A model generated the notes under the pieces. It was not told where the DNA came from and searched no databases. It worked only from the letters and a program-made list of their open reading frames with translations. DNA of 35,855 bases from Thiorhodococcus mannitoliphagus (GTDB taxonomy: Bacteria; Pseudomonadota; Gammaproteobacteria; Chromatiales; Chromatiaceae). The DNA lies in assembly GCF_010915725.1 (NCBI RefSeq), contig NZ_JAAIJR010000052.1, forward strand, positions 1 through 35,855. The letters run 5' to 3'. Of the stretch, positions 16,817-30,045 are shown piece after piece (position 1 is the stretch's first letter; the number at the start of each line of letters is the position of its first letter). The position numbers and the translations under genes were made by a program.

Positions 16817-18697
16817 ATGATCGCAAGCGATGTATATGATGTGGTGGTGGTCGGCGGCGGACACTCCGGCACCGAGGCGGCACTGGCGTCCGCGCGCTGC
16901 GGCGCGCGCACCCTGCTGCTCACCCAGAACATCGAGACCATTGGTCAGATGAGTTGCAATCCGGCGATCGGCGGTATCGGTAAGGGTCATCTGGTCAAGG
17001 AGATCGATGCGCTCGGTGGTCTGATGGCGCGGGCCACGGATCGCGGCGGTATTCAATTTCGCGTGCTCAACGCCAGCAAGGGGCCTGCGGTGCGCGCCAC
17101 GCGCGCCCAGGCCGACCGCGCGCTCTACAAGGCGGCGGTGCGCTCTGGCGTGGAAAACCAGCCCAATCTCGCCGTCTTCCAGCAGGCCGTCGACGACCTC
17201 ATCGTCGAGCAGGATCGCGTCGTGGGTGTGCGGACCCAGATGGGGCTGTGCTTTCGCGCGCGCGCGGTCGTCTTGACGGTCGGGACCTTTCTCGGCGGCC
17301 GTATTCATATCGGACTTTCGAACTATGAGGGTGGTCGAGCCGGAGATCCACCGTCCAATGCCCTTGCTCAGCGGCTGCGCGAGCTGCCATTCCGTGTCGA
17401 GCGTCTCAAAACCGGCACGCCGCCGCGGATCGACAGCCGCACCATCGACTACGGCCGGCTGCAGGAGCAGCCTGGAGACGAGCCGGTCCCGGTCTTTTCC
17501 TTCCTCGGGAGTCCGTCCGACCACCCACGTCAGCTGAGTTGTCACATCACGCATACCAACGAAAAGACGCATGAGATCATCCATTCCGGTCTGTCGCGCT
17601 CGCCCCTCTTCACTGGCGTGATCGAGGGTGTCGGGCCGCGCTACTGTCCTTCGATCGAGGACAAGATCGTGCGCTTCGCCGACAAGGCCTCGCATCAGAT
17701 CTTCCTCGAGCCGGAGGGGCTCGATACCCATGAGGTCTATCCCAACGGCATCTCGACCAGCCTGCCGTACGACATCCAGGAGGCGCTGGTGCGCTCCATC
17801 GCCGGCCTCGAGCAGGCGCACCTCACGCGTCCCGGCTATGCCATCGAGTATGATTTTTTCGATCCGCGCGACCTCAAGCCGTCGCTCGAGACCCGCTTCA
17901 TCCAGGGTCTCTTCTTCGCCGGTCAAATCAATGGCACCACTGGCTATGAGGAGGCTGGCGCCCAGGGCCTGCTGGCCGGCGCCAACGCCGCGCTTCAGAC
18001 GCAAGGGCGTGAGGCCTGGCTGCCGCGCCGTGACGAGGCCTATCTCGGCGTCATGGTCGACGATCTCATCACCCGTGGGACCAACGAACCCTATCGTATG
18101 TTCACCAGCAGAGCTGAGTACCGGCTCATGCTTCGGGAAGACAACGCGGATCTGCGTTTGACAGAGACCGGCCGTCGGCTCGGCTTAGTTGGGGACGAAC
18201 AGTGGCAGCGCTTCGAACTCAAGCGCGAGGCGATCGAGCGCGAGCGTCAACGCCTGCGCGAGACCTGGGTGAGGCCGGAGGTGCTGGATGCGGCGCTCAT
18301 GACCCGGGTGCTGGGCGAGCCGCTGCGGCGTGAGGCCCGCGCGCTGGATCTGCTGGCGCGCCCGAGTGTCGACTACCACGGCATTCGGGCGCTGACGGGG
18401 GATCCACCCGAGACGCTGCCGCACGACGTGACCGAGCAGCTCGAGATCCAGGCGCGCTACGACGGCTACATCAGCCGCCAGCGCGCCGAGATTGCGCGCC
18501 AGCGTGAGCAGGAGGTCAAGAGGCTGCCGGAGGACTTCGATTTCGATCAGGTCCGGGGGCTCTCGGTCGAGGTCCGCGAGAAGCTTCTGCGCGTGCGTCC
18601 CGCTACCATTGGTCAGGCGGCGCGCATTCCCGGCGTCACGCCAGCGGCGGTCTCCTTGCTGCTGATTCATTTGAAGCGGCACCTGGCGGCGTCATGA
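16817..18697 (+). CDS. mnmG: tRNA uridine-5-carboxymethylaminomethyl modification enzyme MnmG (GidA)
   Basis: 626 aa, the usual family length. The FAD-binding Rossmann motif GGGHSG is at 13-18, and the conserved [11 protein letters not shown] follows near 47-57. The C-terminal helical domain used for MnmE and tRNA binding is complete (to [10 protein letters not shown]). With MnmE it installs the cmnm5 group at the wobble uridine (U34) of certain tRNAs, using FAD, NADH, glycine and methylene-tetrahydrofolate. It begins the conserved mnmG-rsmG-parA-parB-atp block found next to the replication origin in many bacteria. Its stop overlaps the rsmG start (ATGA). A TAAACT hexamer at 16781-16786 may be its -10 box, with only a poor -35 match upstream. 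Confidence 0.98.
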   Translation: MIASDVYDVVVVGGGHSGTEAALASARCGARTLLLTQNIETIGQMSCNPAIGGIGKGHLVKEIDALGGLMARATDRGGIQFRVLNASKGPAVRATRAQADRALYKAAVRSGVENQPNLAVFQQAVDDLIVEQDRVVGVRTQMGLCFRARAVVLTVGTFLGGRIHIGLSNYEGGRAGDPPSNALAQRLRELPFRVERLKTGTPPRIDSRTIDYGRLQEQPGDEPVPVFSFLGSPSDHPRQLSCHITHTNEKTHEIIHSGLSRSPLFTGVIEGVGPRYCPSIEDKIVRFADKASHQIFLEPEGLDTHEVYPNGISTSLPYDIQEALVRSIAGLEQAHLTRPGYAIEYDFFDPRDLKPSLETRFIQGLFFAGQINGTTGYEEAGAQGLLAGANAALQTQGREAWLPRRDEAYLGVMVDDLITRGTNEPYRMFTSRAEYRLMLREDNADLRLTETGRRLGLVGDEQWQRFELKREAIERERQRLRETWVRPEVLDAALMTRVLGEPLRREARALDLLARPSVDYHGIRALTGDPPETLPHDVTEQLEIQARYDGYISRQRAEIARQREQEVKRLPEDFDFDQVRGLSVEVREKLLRVRPATIGQAARIPGVTPAAVSLLLIHLKRHLAAS

Positions 18698-19344
18698 CGG
18701 CGAGCGAGGCACAGGATGACGCGCGCTTGGCCGAGCGGCTGTCGGTGGGCAGTCGTGATCTCGGGCTTGCGCTGACGGCGGGGCAGCAAGCGGCGCTGTT
18801 GCACTATCTGGCGCTGATGGTGCGCTGGAATCGCGCCTACAACCTCACGGCGGTGCGTGATCCTCTCGAGATGGTCGTCAAGCATCTGCTGGATAGTCTG
18901 GCCATCCAGCCATTCCTCTTCGGCGCGACCGTCCTCGACATCGGCACGGGCGCGGGCCTGCCAGGAATTCCGCTTGCCATAGTGAATCCCGCGCGGCGTT
19001 TTCACCTGCTCGACAGCAACGGCAAGAAGGTCCGTTTCGTGCGCCAGGTGGTCTTGGAGCTGGGGCTCGCGAACGTCGAGCCCGCGCAATCGCGGATGGA
19101 AACATACCTGCCGCAGGGAAAATTCAGTACAATAGTGAGTCGCGCAGTTGCCGCCGGTGAGATTCTGCGAGCCCCGACCGCCCATTGGCTCGCCCGACCG
19201 GGGCGGCTGCTCCTGATGAAAGGTCGCCAAACGGACGACGCCTTCGATGTCTCGGGCTTCGCGGCCGCTGCCCCAAGGGTCCACCCTCTCCGTGTGCCTT
19301 TCTTAGACGAAACACGACACTTGATCGAAATCCGGAGTGATTGA
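18694..19344 (+). CDS. rsmG: 16S rRNA (guanine-N7-)-methyltransferase RsmG (GidB)
   Basis: 216 aa. The S-adenosylmethionine site [11 protein letters not shown] is at 81-91, preceded by the RsmG-typical [13 protein letters not shown] at 45-57. It methylates N7 of G527 in 16S rRNA; loss of the enzyme in other bacteria gives low-level streptomycin resistance. The start codon overlaps the mnmG stop by four bases (ATGA), so the two are translationally coupled. parA follows after six bases. Confidence 0.97.
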   Translation: MTASEAQDDARLAERLSVGSRDLGLALTAGQQAALLHYLALMVRWNRAYNLTAVRDPLEMVVKHLLDSLAIQPFLFGATVLDIGTGAGLPGIPLAIVNPARRFHLLDSNGKKVRFVRQVVLELGLANVEPAQSRMETYLPQGKFSTIVSRAVAAGEILRAPTAHWLARPGRLLLMKGRQTDDAFDVSGFAAAAPRVHPLRVPFLDETRHLIEIRSD

Positions 19345-19350
19345 GCCGAC

Positions 19351-20139
19351 ATGGCCAACATCATTGCGATCGCCAATCAGAAGGGCGGGGTCGGTAAGAC
19401 CACGACGGCGGTCAACCTTGCTGCGTCGCTCGCGTCGCTAAAGCGCCGCGTGCTTCTCGTGGATCTGGATCCTCAGGGAAACGCGACCATGGGCTGCGGG
19501 GTCAACAAGCACGATCTCAGCTACACAGCCTGCGATCTGCTGCTGACCGACATCGCAATCGCCGATTGCATTCAGCGTGTGATCGAGCCATCGCCCGGCT
19601 TCGATCTTCTGCCTTCGAACGGTGATTTGACCGCGGCCGAGATCGGTCTCATCGACTCCGAGGACCGCGAGCGGCGCCTGACCAAGGTGCTGGCGAGCGC
19701 GGCGGAGGCCTATGAGACCGTGATCGTGGATTGCCCGCCGTCGCTGAACATGCTGACGGTGAATGCATTGGTCGCGGCGCAGGGGGTGCTGATCCCTATC
19801 CAGTGCGAGTACTACGCCCTTGAGGGACTGTCCGCCTTGCTGGATACCGTCGAGCAGATTCGGGAGAATCGAAATGCCGGTCTGCGCATCGAAGGGATCC
19901 TCCGCACCATGCACGATCCGCGGAACAACCTCGCCAATCAGGTTTCGACCCAGCTCATCACCCACTTCAAAGACGACGTCTACCGCACCATCATTCCGCG
20001 CAACGTGCGTCTGGCGGAGGCCCCGAGCCATGGCCAGTCAGCCCTGATCTACGACCCGCTCTCTAAGGGCGCGATCGCCTATCTGGCGCTGGCGAGCGAG
20101 GTCCTGCGGCGTCACGATAAGCGCCAGCGGGCTGCCTGA
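19351..20139 (+). CDS. parA: Chromosome-partitioning ATPase ParA (Soj)
   Basis: 262 aa, a Walker-type P-loop ATPase with the deviant motif KGGVGKTT at 11-18 (signature Lys at 11), DLDPQGN and the DCPPS box. ParA binds DNA non-specifically in its ATP form and, together with ParB bound at parS sites, moves the newly replicated origin. The gene is packed between rsmG and parB (6 and 11 bases away), the standard chromosomal arrangement. I saw no good parS palindrome in the window. Confidence 0.98.
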   Translation: MANIIAIANQKGGVGKTTTAVNLAASLASLKRRVLLVDLDPQGNATMGCGVNKHDLSYTACDLLLTDIAIADCIQRVIEPSPGFDLLPSNGDLTAAEIGLIDSEDRERRLTKVLASAAEAYETVIVDCPPSLNMLTVNALVAAQGVLIPIQCEYYALEGLSALLDTVEQIRENRNAGLRIEGILRTMHDPRNNLANQVSTQLITHFKDDVYRTIIPRNVRLAEAPSHGQSALIYDPLSKGAIAYLALASEVLRRHDKRQRAA

Positions 20140-20150
20140 TCACAAGCCAC

Positions 20151-21083
20151 ATGGACATCGATCAAAAGTCTTCGGCGAAGAAGAAAGGGCTGGGCCGCGG
20201 TCTCGATGCCCTGCTCGGTGCCGCGCGCACGCCGCCGGTTGCGGTGCTGTCGAGTCCTCAAGGCGACGCCGCGGCTAATCCCGCCAGTCAGGTTGCGCAC
20301 TTGCCGCTGGAGCACATTCAGCGCGGTCGCTATCAGCCGCGTCGCGATTTCGATGCGGATGCGATGCGCGAGCTGGCCGATTCCATCATGGCGCAGGGCG
20401 TGATCCAGCCCGTCGTGGTGCGTCCGCTGTCGGAACCCAGCGAGGGCGGCGCGCGCTATGAACTCATCGCCGGTGAGCGCCGCTGGCGGGCCTGTCAGCA
20501 GGCAGGTGTTGCGGAGATTCCGGTGGTGATCCGCGATGTCGATGAGCAGGCCGCACTGGCGATTGGGCTCATCGAGAACATCCAGCGCGCCGATCTCAAT
20601 CCCCTGGAGGAGGCGAGTGCGCTCGCGCGCTTGATCTCCGAGTTCGGCCTGACGCATCAGCAGATCGCGGAGGCTGTCGGCAAGTCGCGCACCATGGTGA
20701 CCAACTTGCTGCGGCTGCTCGAGCTGGAGGCGGACGTCAAGGCGCTGGTCGAGCAGAGCCAGTTGGAGATGGGGCACGCTCGCGCCTTGCTCGGTTTGAA
20801 AGGGGTTGCCCAGAGTCAGGCGGCGAAGCAGGTCGTGACCGCAGGGCTCTCCGTGCGCGAGACCGAGCGGCTGGTGAAGCGGCTCCAACAGGCGGAGGAG
20901 GACTCGGCGGAGAGCGCTCCGCCGCCAGGGCTCGATCCCAACATTCGACGCCTGCAGCTTGATCTGACCGACAAGCTCGGTGCTCAGGTCCAGATCCAGC
21001 ATGGTACCCGTGGCTCCGGCAAGCTGGTCATCGCTTACAACACCCTGGACGAGCTTGATGGCATCCTCTCGCACATCAAGTGA
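20151..21083 (+). CDS. parB: Chromosome-partitioning protein ParB (Spo0J)
   Basis: 310 aa. It begins with the ParB family signature KKKGLGRGLDALLG, which contacts ParA. The CTP-binding/hydrolysis region includes GERRWRACQ (about 105-113), and a helix-turn-helix (LTHQQIAEAVGKSRTMV) for parS recognition follows around 168-186. A C-terminal dimerisation domain ends the protein. ParB is a CTP-dependent DNA clamp that loads at parS and spreads. It is the last gene of the mnmG-rsmG-parA-parB run; a 148-base gap with a new promoter separates it from the ATP synthase genes. Confidence 0.98.
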   Translation: MDIDQKSSAKKKGLGRGLDALLGAARTPPVAVLSSPQGDAAANPASQVAHLPLEHIQRGRYQPRRDFDADAMRELADSIMAQGVIQPVVVRPLSEPSEGGARYELIAGERRWRACQQAGVAEIPVVIRDVDEQAALAIGLIENIQRADLNPLEEASALARLISEFGLTHQQIAEAVGKSRTMVTNLLRLLELEADVKALVEQSQLEMGHARALLGLKGVAQSQAAKQVVTAGLSVRETERLVKRLQQAEEDSAESAPPPGLDPNIRRLQLDLTDKLGAQVQIQHGTRGSGKLVIAYNTLDELDGILSHIK

Positions 21084-21159
21084 GTCGGTTTCATCAGCTG
21101 CCGCGCGCCTTGCGACCGCTAAGCGGAGCGAATGGGTGCATTAAAGTCTTTGAGGTCCG

Positions 21160-21188
21160 TTGACCCAATATCGATGACCCCTTATACT
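21160..21188 (+). promoter_or_regulatory. Sigma-70-type promoter of the atp operon
   Basis: A -35 box TTGACC (21160-21165) and a -10 box TATACT (21183-21188) are separated by exactly 17 bases. Each box differs from consensus at one position. It lies 43 bases upstream of the atpI start codon, so transcription should begin around 21195. It is the best-looking promoter in the window and suits a strongly expressed operon. Confidence 0.8.
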
Positions 21189-21231
21189 GCCCGCCCGGTG
21201 AGCCAGGCGCTCACCTACTCGCGATTGTCTG

Positions 21232-22492
<1,261 letters not shown>

Positions 22493-22559
22493 CGGCGTTT
22501 GCTGGTCTTATTTCTCGAACTTTTTTATCCAACAGGCTTTTCAGTCTCAACTCACTTAA

Positions 22560-22826
<267 letters not shown>

Positions 22827-22904
22827 TACCGCGTCCGGCTCAGCCGGGGCCGGGCGACCGCCTGTCACCCTGCTTCGCTTAAGGCTAAGGCACGAGGCAA
22901 GTCT

Positions 22905-23375
22905 ATGAATATCAATCTGACCCTGTTCGCCCAGATGATCACCTTCGCGGTGTTCGTTGGGTTCTGTATGAAGTACGTCTGGCCGCCAATCGTTAAGGCA
23001 TTGGCGGAGCGCAAGGCAAAGATCGCTGAAGGTCTCGCCGCCGCTGAGCGTGGTCACCAGGAAAAGGCTCTTGGTGAGCAGCGCGCGCTGGAGGTGATGA
23101 AGGAGGCGAAGGCAACGGCTGCCGAGATCGTCGGTCAGGCGCAGAAGCGTGCGACCGACATCGTCGAGGAAGCCAAGTCCGACGCACGCGTCGAGGGCGA
23201 GCGCATCGTCACGGCAGCGCAGGCCGAGATCGAGCGTGAGACCAATCGAGCGCGTGAGGAGCTGCGCGAGAAGGTCGCGACGCTGGCCGTGGCTGCCGCC
23301 GAGAAGATCCTTCAGAAAGAGATCAACATCGACACCCATCGCTCGATCGTTGACGATTTCGCCAAGCAGCTCTAG
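22905..23375 (+). CDS. atpF: ATP synthase Fo subunit b
   Basis: 156 aa. One N-terminal membrane helix (about 7-27) is followed by a long, charged, Ala-rich helix typical of the peripheral stalk dimer. Conserved WPPIVKALAERKAKIAEGL starts the soluble part. Only one b gene is present, with no diverged b' copy as in cyanobacteria and many alphaproteobacteria. The stop lies 9 bases before atpH. Confidence 0.96.
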   Translation: MNINLTLFAQMITFAVFVGFCMKYVWPPIVKALAERKAKIAEGLAAAERGHQEKALGEQRALEVMKEAKATAAEIVGQAQKRATDIVEEAKSDARVEGERIVTAAQAEIERETNRAREELREKVATLAVAAAEKILQKEINIDTHRSIVDDFAKQL

Positions 23376-23384
23376 GGGTTACCC

Positions 23385-23924
23385 ATGGCCGGAGATATCA
23401 CCACCATCGCGCGCCCCTATGCCGAGGCGGTCTTCGAGCGCGCTAAGGAAGCCGGGCAGCTCGATGCCTGGTCCGAGGCGCTAGCGCTGCTGGCTGGCGT
23501 GTCGAGCGACGCGCAGCTGGTCGCTCAGATCGGCAATCCGACGGTGTCGAGGGAGTCGATTCGGGATCTCATCCTGGAGGTGTGTGGCGATGCCCTCCCG
23601 GGGGAGGCCGTCAATCTCGTGAAGCTGCTCGCCGAAAACTCGCGGTTCGAGGCCATGGCCGAGATCGCTCGACTCTTCGAGGAAAGGCGCGTTGCCGATC
23701 AAGGCGTCCGGCAAGTGCTGGTGCGGACTGCATTCGAGGTGGATGCCGCGCAGCAGGATGCGCTCGCGAAGGCCCTCTCGAGGCGTTTGGGCGGTCAGGT
23801 CAACCTTGAGGTCGAGACTGACAGCACCCTGATCGGCGGCGTCGAGATCCGCGCCGGCGACCTCGTGATCGATGACTCGGTCCGCAGCAAGATCAAGCAA
23901 CTCGCCCACGCTTTGCAATTCTGA
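23385..23924 (+). CDS. atpH: ATP synthase F1 subunit delta
   Basis: 179 aa, with the family opening [20 protein letters not shown] and the C-terminal signature [21 protein letters not shown] (split across about 149-170). Delta joins the top of the F1 head to the b-subunit stalk. It follows atpF by 9 bases and precedes atpA by 13 bases, consistent with one polycistronic message. Confidence 0.96.
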   Translation: MAGDITTIARPYAEAVFERAKEAGQLDAWSEALALLAGVSSDAQLVAQIGNPTVSRESIRDLILEVCGDALPGEAVNLVKLLAENSRFEAMAEIARLFEERRVADQGVRQVLVRTAFEVDAAQQDALAKALSRRLGGQVNLEVETDSTLIGGVEIRAGDLVIDDSVRSKIKQLAHALQF

Positions 23925-23937
23925 ACTGGACACCGCC

Positions 23938-25479
23938 ATGCAACTGAATCCATCCGAGATCAGCGATCTCATCAAGCAGAAGATCGAGAAGTTCGATCTT
24001 CAGACCGAGGCCCGGACCGAAGGGTCCATCGTGAGTCTGACCGACGGCATCGTGCGTATCCACGGCCTGTCCGACGCTCAGTACTACGAGATGCTCGAGT
24101 TCCCGGGCAATACCTATGGACTGGCGCTGAATCTCGAGCGCGACTCAGTGGGCGCGGTGGTCCTGGGCGACTACACGCACCTGACTGAGGGCGACTGGGT
24201 CCGTTGTACCGGGCGCGTCCTCGAAGTGCCGGTCGGCGAAGGTCTGCTCGGTCGCGTCGTCGACGCCTTGGGTAACCCGATGGACGGCAAGGGCCCCATC
24301 GAGGCTGCCGGCTCTTCTCCGATCGAGAAGGTTGCCCCTGGTGTCATCGCCCGTCAGTCCGTCGACCAGCCCGTGCAGACCGGTCTCAAGGCCATCGACG
24401 CCATGGTGCCGGTCGGTCGTGGTCAGCGTGAGCTGATCATCGGCGACCGTCAGACTGGTAAGACCGCTGTCGCCATTGACGCGATCATCAATCAGAAGGG
24501 CACCGGCGTTAAGTGTATCTACGTCGCCGTGGGCCAGAAGAACTCCTCCGTCGCGACCATCGTGCGCAAGCTCGAGGAGCACGGCGCCATGGACCATACG
24601 ATCATCGTCTCGGCGCCGGCGGCCGAGTCGGCGGCGATGCAGTTCCTCGCGCCCTATGCTGGTTGCACCATGGGTGAGTATTTCCGGGACAAGGGCGAAG
24701 ATGCGCTCATCGTCTACGACGATCTCACCAAGCAGGCCTGGGCCTATCGTCAGGTTTCGCTGCTCCTGCGCCGTCCGCCGGGGCGTGAGGCCTATCCGGG
24801 TGACGTCTTCTATCTGCACTCGCGTTTGCTCGAGCGCGCCGCGCGCGTCAACGCTGACTATGTTGCCAAGATGACCGACGGCAAGGTGACGGGTAAGACC
24901 GGATCCCTGACCGCGCTGCCGATCATCGAGACGCAGGCCGGTGACGTGTCCGCCTTCGTCCCGACCAACGTCATCTCGATCACTGATGGTCAGATCTTCC
25001 TCGAGACCGATCTCTTCAACGCGGGTATCCGTCCTGCCATCAACGCCGGCCTCTCGGTGTCTCGTGTTGGCGGCGCGGCACAGACCAAGATCATCAAGAA
25101 GCTCGGCGGCGGTATTCGTCTCGCACTCGCCCAGTATCGTGAGCTGGCGGCTTTCTCGCAGTTCGCTTCCGACCTCGACGAGTCGACCCGCAAGCAGCTG
25201 CAGCGCGGTGAGCGTGTCACCGAACTCATGAAGCAGCTGCAGTACTCGCCCATGAGCGTCGGTCAGATGGCGATTTCGCTGTTCGCGGCGAATGAAGGCT
25301 ACCTCGATGACGTCGACGTCAAGAAGGTCGTGGATTTCGAGCATGCCTTGCAGAGCTACATTAAGTCCGCGCAGGCGGAGTTGCTCGCAAAGATCGATTC
25401 CACGGGCGACTACAGCGACGAGATCCAGCAGGGTATGCACGCTGCGATCAAGGACTTCAAAGCCAATAACACCTGGTAA
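23938..25479 (+). CDS. atpA: ATP synthase F1 subunit alpha
   Basis: 513 aa from ATG 23938, the standard length; upstream in-frame codons overlap atpH and are not used. Walker A GDRQTGKT is at 169-176, and the arginine finger lies in [11 protein letters not shown]. Alpha carries the non-catalytic nucleotide sites of the F1 hexamer. The conserved C-terminal region is complete to FKANNTW. A 137-base gap separates it from atpG, the longest in the operon. Confidence 0.98.
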   Translation: MQLNPSEISDLIKQKIEKFDLQTEARTEGSIVSLTDGIVRIHGLSDAQYYEMLEFPGNTYGLALNLERDSVGAVVLGDYTHLTEGDWVRCTGRVLEVPVGEGLLGRVVDALGNPMDGKGPIEAAGSSPIEKVAPGVIARQSVDQPVQTGLKAIDAMVPVGRGQRELIIGDRQTGKTAVAIDAIINQKGTGVKCIYVAVGQKNSSVATIVRKLEEHGAMDHTIIVSAPAAESAAMQFLAPYAGCTMGEYFRDKGEDALIVYDDLTKQAWAYRQVSLLLRRPPGREAYPGDVFYLHSRLLERAARVNADYVAKMTDGKVTGKTGSLTALPIIETQAGDVSAFVPTNVISITDGQIFLETDLFNAGIRPAINAGLSVSRVGGAAQTKIIKKLGGGIRLALAQYRELAAFSQFASDLDESTRKQLQRGERVTELMKQLQYSPMSVGQMAISLFAANEGYLDDVDVKKVVDFEHALQSYIKSAQAELLAKIDSTGDYSDEIQQGMHAAIKDFKANNTW

Positions 25480-25616
25480 AACAGCCACCAGCAGCTAGCT
25501 GCCAACCTCTAACGGAGGTCTCGGCGGCTGGCGCGGTGCGTTTTGACAAGTATCGAACCTCCTCAGCCCCAGACCGAGCGTCTGGCGGCTGGATGCCGGA
25601 GGCTGGGAGCTAAAGA

Positions 25617-26480
25617 ATGGCAGGCGCCAAAGAAATCCGCACCAAGATCGCGAGCATCAAGAGCACGCAGAAGATCACCAAGGCCATGCAGATGGTCGCG
25701 GCCTCCAAGATGCGCAAGGCCCAGGATCGCATGTCCGCCTCCCGCCCCTATGCGGAGAAGATGCTCCAGGTCATCAGCCACTTGGCGAATGCGACTCCGG
25801 AGTACCGTCACTCCTATATGGCGGTGGAGCGCGAGCGCAAACGCGTCGGCTACATTGTTGTCTCATCTGACCGCGGACTCTGCGGCGGTCTGAACAGCAA
25901 TTTGTTTCGTCGGTTGCTTGGCGAAGTCAAGGAGCAGCGCGCAGCCGGTGTTGAGCCGGTGTTCTGCACGATCGGCTCCAAAGCCCTCGGGTTTTTCAAG
26001 CGCTTCGGCGGCGACGTCAAGGCGCAGGCGACGCAGCTCGGCGACAAGCCGCATATCGAGGACCTCATCGGCACGGTCAAGGTCATGCTCGATGCCTTCG
26101 AGTCCGGTGAGATCGATGCCATCTATGTCGTGAGCAATGAGTTCGTGAACACCATGACTCAGCGCCCGGTGATCCGCCAACTGGTTCCCATCGTCGGGGA
26201 CGAGCCCGACAACATGCCCTATCACTGGGATTACATCTACGAGCCGGACGCGCGCACGGTGCTCGACGCCCTGCTGACGCGCTATATCGAGTCGCTGGTC
26301 TACCAATCGGTGGTCGAGAACGGTGCTTGCGAGCAGGCCGCTCGGATGGTTGCGATGAAGGCCGCTTCGGACAATGCCGGCAACTTGATCGGCGAGCTTC
26401 AGCTCGTCTACAACAAGGCGCGCCAGGCCGCGATCACGCAGGAAATCTCCGAGATCGTGAGCGGCGCGGCCGCTGTTTGA
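25617..26480 (+). CDS. atpG: ATP synthase F1 subunit gamma
   Basis: 287 aa. It opens with the typical [20 protein letters not shown] and has the long N- and C-terminal helices (ending [15 protein letters not shown]) that form the rotating central shaft. No chloroplast or cyanobacterial regulatory insertion is seen. GGGAG lies about 9 bases before ATG 25617. It rotates within the alpha-beta hexamer and couples to the c-ring. Confidence 0.97.
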   Translation: MAGAKEIRTKIASIKSTQKITKAMQMVAASKMRKAQDRMSASRPYAEKMLQVISHLANATPEYRHSYMAVERERKRVGYIVVSSDRGLCGGLNSNLFRRLLGEVKEQRAAGVEPVFCTIGSKALGFFKRFGGDVKAQATQLGDKPHIEDLIGTVKVMLDAFESGEIDAIYVVSNEFVNTMTQRPVIRQLVPIVGDEPDNMPYHWDYIYEPDARTVLDALLTRYIESLVYQSVVENGACEQAARMVAMKAASDNAGNLIGELQLVYNKARQAAITQEISEIVSGAAAV

Positions 26481-26503
26481 TCGTCGTGCCGACCCAGTTT
26501 TGA

Positions 26504-27940
<1,437 letters not shown>

Positions 27941-27952
27941 GGGGATTTTCCC

Positions 27953-28378
27953 ATGGCAATGACAATCCATGTCGATATCGTCTGTGCCGAGGGCGCGATC
28001 CACTCGGGCACTGCAACCATGGTGTATGCCACCGCCGAGATGGGCGAAGTCGGTATTGCACCGCGCCATACGGCGTTCATCAGCCGGCTGCGGCCGGGTG
28101 ACGTCCGGGTGGAGAACGAGCATGGTCAGCAAGAGCATTTTTATGTCTCTGGCGGCATGCTCGAGGTCCAGCCTAACGTGGTGACTGTCCTGGCGGACAC
28201 GGCGATCCGCGCCCATGACCTCGACGAGGCGGCTGCCTTTGAGGCCAAGCGGCGCGCCGAAGAGGCGCTCGCGGGCCACACTGCGGAGTTCGAGTACGCC
28301 AAGGCGCAAGCCGAGCTTGCCGAAGCCGTGGCTCAGCTGCGTGCAATCGAGAAGCTCCGTAAGGTCAAGGGCGGCTGA
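27953..28378 (+). CDS. atpC: ATP synthase F1 subunit epsilon
   Basis: 141 aa. An N-terminal beta sandwich ([14 protein letters not shown] to about residue 85) and a C-terminal helical hairpin rich in Ala and Glu are both present, so the inhibitory C-terminal domain is kept. Epsilon attaches to the base of gamma and can block ATP hydrolysis. It is the last gene of the operon. Its TGA stop (28376-28378) overlaps a 9-base target duplication of an inserted MITE, which separates the gene from its terminator. Confidence 0.96.
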   Translation: MAMTIHVDIVCAEGAIHSGTATMVYATAEMGEVGIAPRHTAFISRLRPGDVRVENEHGQQEHFYVSGGMLEVQPNVVTVLADTAIRAHDLDEAAAFEAKRRAEEALAGHTAEFEYAKAQAELAEAVAQLRAIEKLRKVKGG

Positions 28379-28385
28379 TCGACGC

Positions 28386-28510
28386 ATCACCACCTATCGG
28401 TTTTATGTAGCCAGGGCTTCCAAGCCCTGGCAAACCAGGCCAGGATGGCCTGGCTACGCAGGCTTGGAGCGGCTGTTCCGGTTGATTTCGGGAAACCGAT
28501 AGGTGTTGAG
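28386..28510. repeat. MITE inserted directly behind atpC, with 9-bp target-site duplication
   Basis: The 9-base direct repeat GATCGACGC stands at 28377-28385 and again at 28511-28519. Between them lies a 125-bp element whose ends are inverted repeats: CACCTATCGGTTT at 28391-28403 matches AAACCGATAGGTG at 28493-28505 exactly, and the match extends outward with one mismatch. Inside are nested hairpins (ccagggctt / aagccctgg and ccaggcca / tggcctgg). There is no coding capacity, so a transposase supplied in trans must have moved it. Confidence 0.9.
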
Positions 28511-28556
28511 GATCGACGCTAAGTCGCTTTTCTGTCCTCCGTCTCGCCCCTATAAG

Positions 28557-28585
28557 CGCCCCTGCCTCCCCGGCAGGGGCGTTTT
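28557..28585 (+). terminator. Rho-independent terminator of the atp operon
   Basis: A 10-base-pair GC-rich stem (28557-28566 with 28572-28581) with a 5-base loop is followed by TTTT (28582-28585). It lies about 180 bases after the atpC stop; without the inserted MITE and its duplicated target the distance would be only about 45 bases, the expected position for the operon terminator. Confidence 0.85.
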
Positions 28586-28644
28586 CGTATTCGCGGCTCG
28601 AGCCGCGCGACGTCATGCATCCTCAGACTCACAGGGAGTAGTGT

Positions 28645-29760
28645 ATGGCGACTGCCTTATACCGATGTGCGGTCAGTCGAGATAACAACTTCAATCTCAT
28701 TCGTTTTCTCGCTGCCGCTCTGGTCTTGTTCAGCCATAGCTTTCCGCTAGCAGGCAAAGGGGACGACGAGCCGCTTTACGCTCTGGTCGGCATGTCCTGG
28801 GGTAGCCTTGCTGTCGACGTCTTTTTTGTGACCAGCGGTTTCTTGATTGCCCGTAGTTTTTTCGAGCGCAAGAGTCTCCTGGCCTTTGCCTGGGCGAGAC
28901 TGCTCAGAATCTATCCGGCGCTCATCGTCGCCGTCTTGTTTTCCGCCTTGATCGTCGGCGGGATTTTCACCACGCATGGGCTTGCGGCTTATCTCAGGGA
29001 CCCGCAGACCCGCGAATACATCCTCACCAATAGCTATTTGCTCTCCGGCATCAAGTTCGGTTTGCCCGGTGTCTTTGCCGACAATCCTTACAAGGATGGC
29101 GTCAATGGTTCGCTCTGGACCCTGCCGTACGAGGTCAAGCTCTATATCCGTTTGGCGCTTGGCGGCTTGCTCCTCCTCTATCTCCAGCGCTATTTCGGTC
29201 GGCACTTCCTCAAGATCTCATTCTTGTCGATTGCGCTCGTCTCGATCCTGCTCAATATCGGTAATCACTTCCAAGGCGATAGCTCCGAGCACTTCATTCG
29301 ATTCTCTGCCACCTTTTTCGCCGGCACCGCCTTCTATCTCTTTCGAGACCACATCATGCTCTCCTCGAAGGCGTTCTGGGCACTCAGCCTGCTGCTCTTG
29401 CTCTCCCTCCTCCAGAAGGATCTGTTCTTCGTCGTCTATAGTCTTGGTTTGCCCTATCTGATCATTTACCTTGCCTATGCGCCCTCGGGCGTGCTCAAAG
29501 CCTTCAATGGGTTCGGGGATTACTCCTACGGCATCTACATCTACGCCTTTCCCGTTCAGCAGTCCGTGGCGGCGATGGCCCCGGGGATTGCGCCCCACGC
29601 CTTGGCTGCGCTGTCTTTCGCGATCACCTTGCCGCTGGCGTTTGCGTCATGGCATGGCGTCGAGAAGCGATGTCTGAAGATGAAGGGAGGGTATCAATCG
29701 TTCGAGCGGAGGCTGCGGAGACTGCGTCTCAAGGTTACTGCCAAGCTGAGCAGGGTGTGA
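28645..29760 (+). CDS. Acyltransferase family 3 (OafA-like) membrane O-acyltransferase
   Basis: 371 aa. The opening NNFNLIRFLAAALVLFSHSF carries the family's R..A...V...H pattern, with the likely catalytic His in FSHSF. About ten membrane helices follow (for example AVDVFFVTSGFLIARS and LWTLPYEVKL). These enzymes transfer acetyl or other acyl groups from the cytoplasm onto sugars of lipopolysaccharide, capsule or other glycans. The gene stands alone after the atp terminator, and its promoter must lie in the short 28586-28644 gap. A MITE begins two bases after its stop codon. The sugar target is unknown. Confidence 0.9.
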   Translation: MATALYRCAVSRDNNFNLIRFLAAALVLFSHSFPLAGKGDDEPLYALVGMSWGSLAVDVFFVTSGFLIARSFFERKSLLAFAWARLLRIYPALIVAVLFSALIVGGIFTTHGLAAYLRDPQTREYILTNSYLLSGIKFGLPGVFADNPYKDGVNGSLWTLPYEVKLYIRLALGGLLLLYLQRYFGRHFLKISFLSIALVSILLNIGNHFQGDSSEHFIRFSATFFAGTAFYLFRDHIMLSSKAFWALSLLLLLSLLQKDLFFVVYSLGLPYLIIYLAYAPSGVLKAFNGFGDYSYGIYIYAFPVQQSVAAMAPGIAPHALAALSFAITLPLAFASWHGVEKRCLKMKGGYQSFERRLRRLRLKVTAKLSRV

Positions 29761-29762
29761 CT

Positions 29763-30001
29763 AGGCGATTTCCGGAAATGACCTCACCCAAATAGACAGG
29801 CATCGGCAGGATGGGAAAAGTCCGGCGCTCTGGGCTCGAGCGCAACCTCGACGCTAGACGGACGTGCCCATCTTGCAAGACGCTGAACTGGGATGATGGG
29901 CACGCCCGTCGACCCTTGGCACGTCGAAAGAAGCGCATCGTCAGGGCTTTGCCCATCCTCGGGATCGGAACTGCGGGTATATTGTTTCCCGGAAATCGCC
30001 T
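29763..30001. repeat. MITE-like element behind the acyltransferase gene
   Basis: AGGCGATTTCCGGAAA at 29763-29778 is the inverted match of TTTCCCGGAAATCGCCT at 29985-30001, with one extra base in the right arm. The enclosed roughly 239 bp has no gene and contains a 10-base-pair hairpin (CGTGCCCATC at 29863-29872 with GATGGGCACG at 29895-29904). I could not identify a target duplication. It begins two bases after the acyltransferase stop. Confidence 0.75.
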
Positions 30002-30045
30002 GATGAAGCTACTTTCCAAAACGTTCGGTGATCGGCTAGCGTAGC

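Noticed and set aside
16736-18004. 422-codon open frame antisense to mnmG
   Set aside because: No known motifs; mnmG is full length and highly conserved on the other strand.
20139-21160. parS site near parAB
   Set aside because: No good match to the TGTTTCACGTGAAACA-type palindrome was seen here or elsewhere in the window.
24145-25488. 447-codon open frame antisense to atpA
   Set aside because: It is the same codon-bias shadow; atpA is certain on the plus strand.
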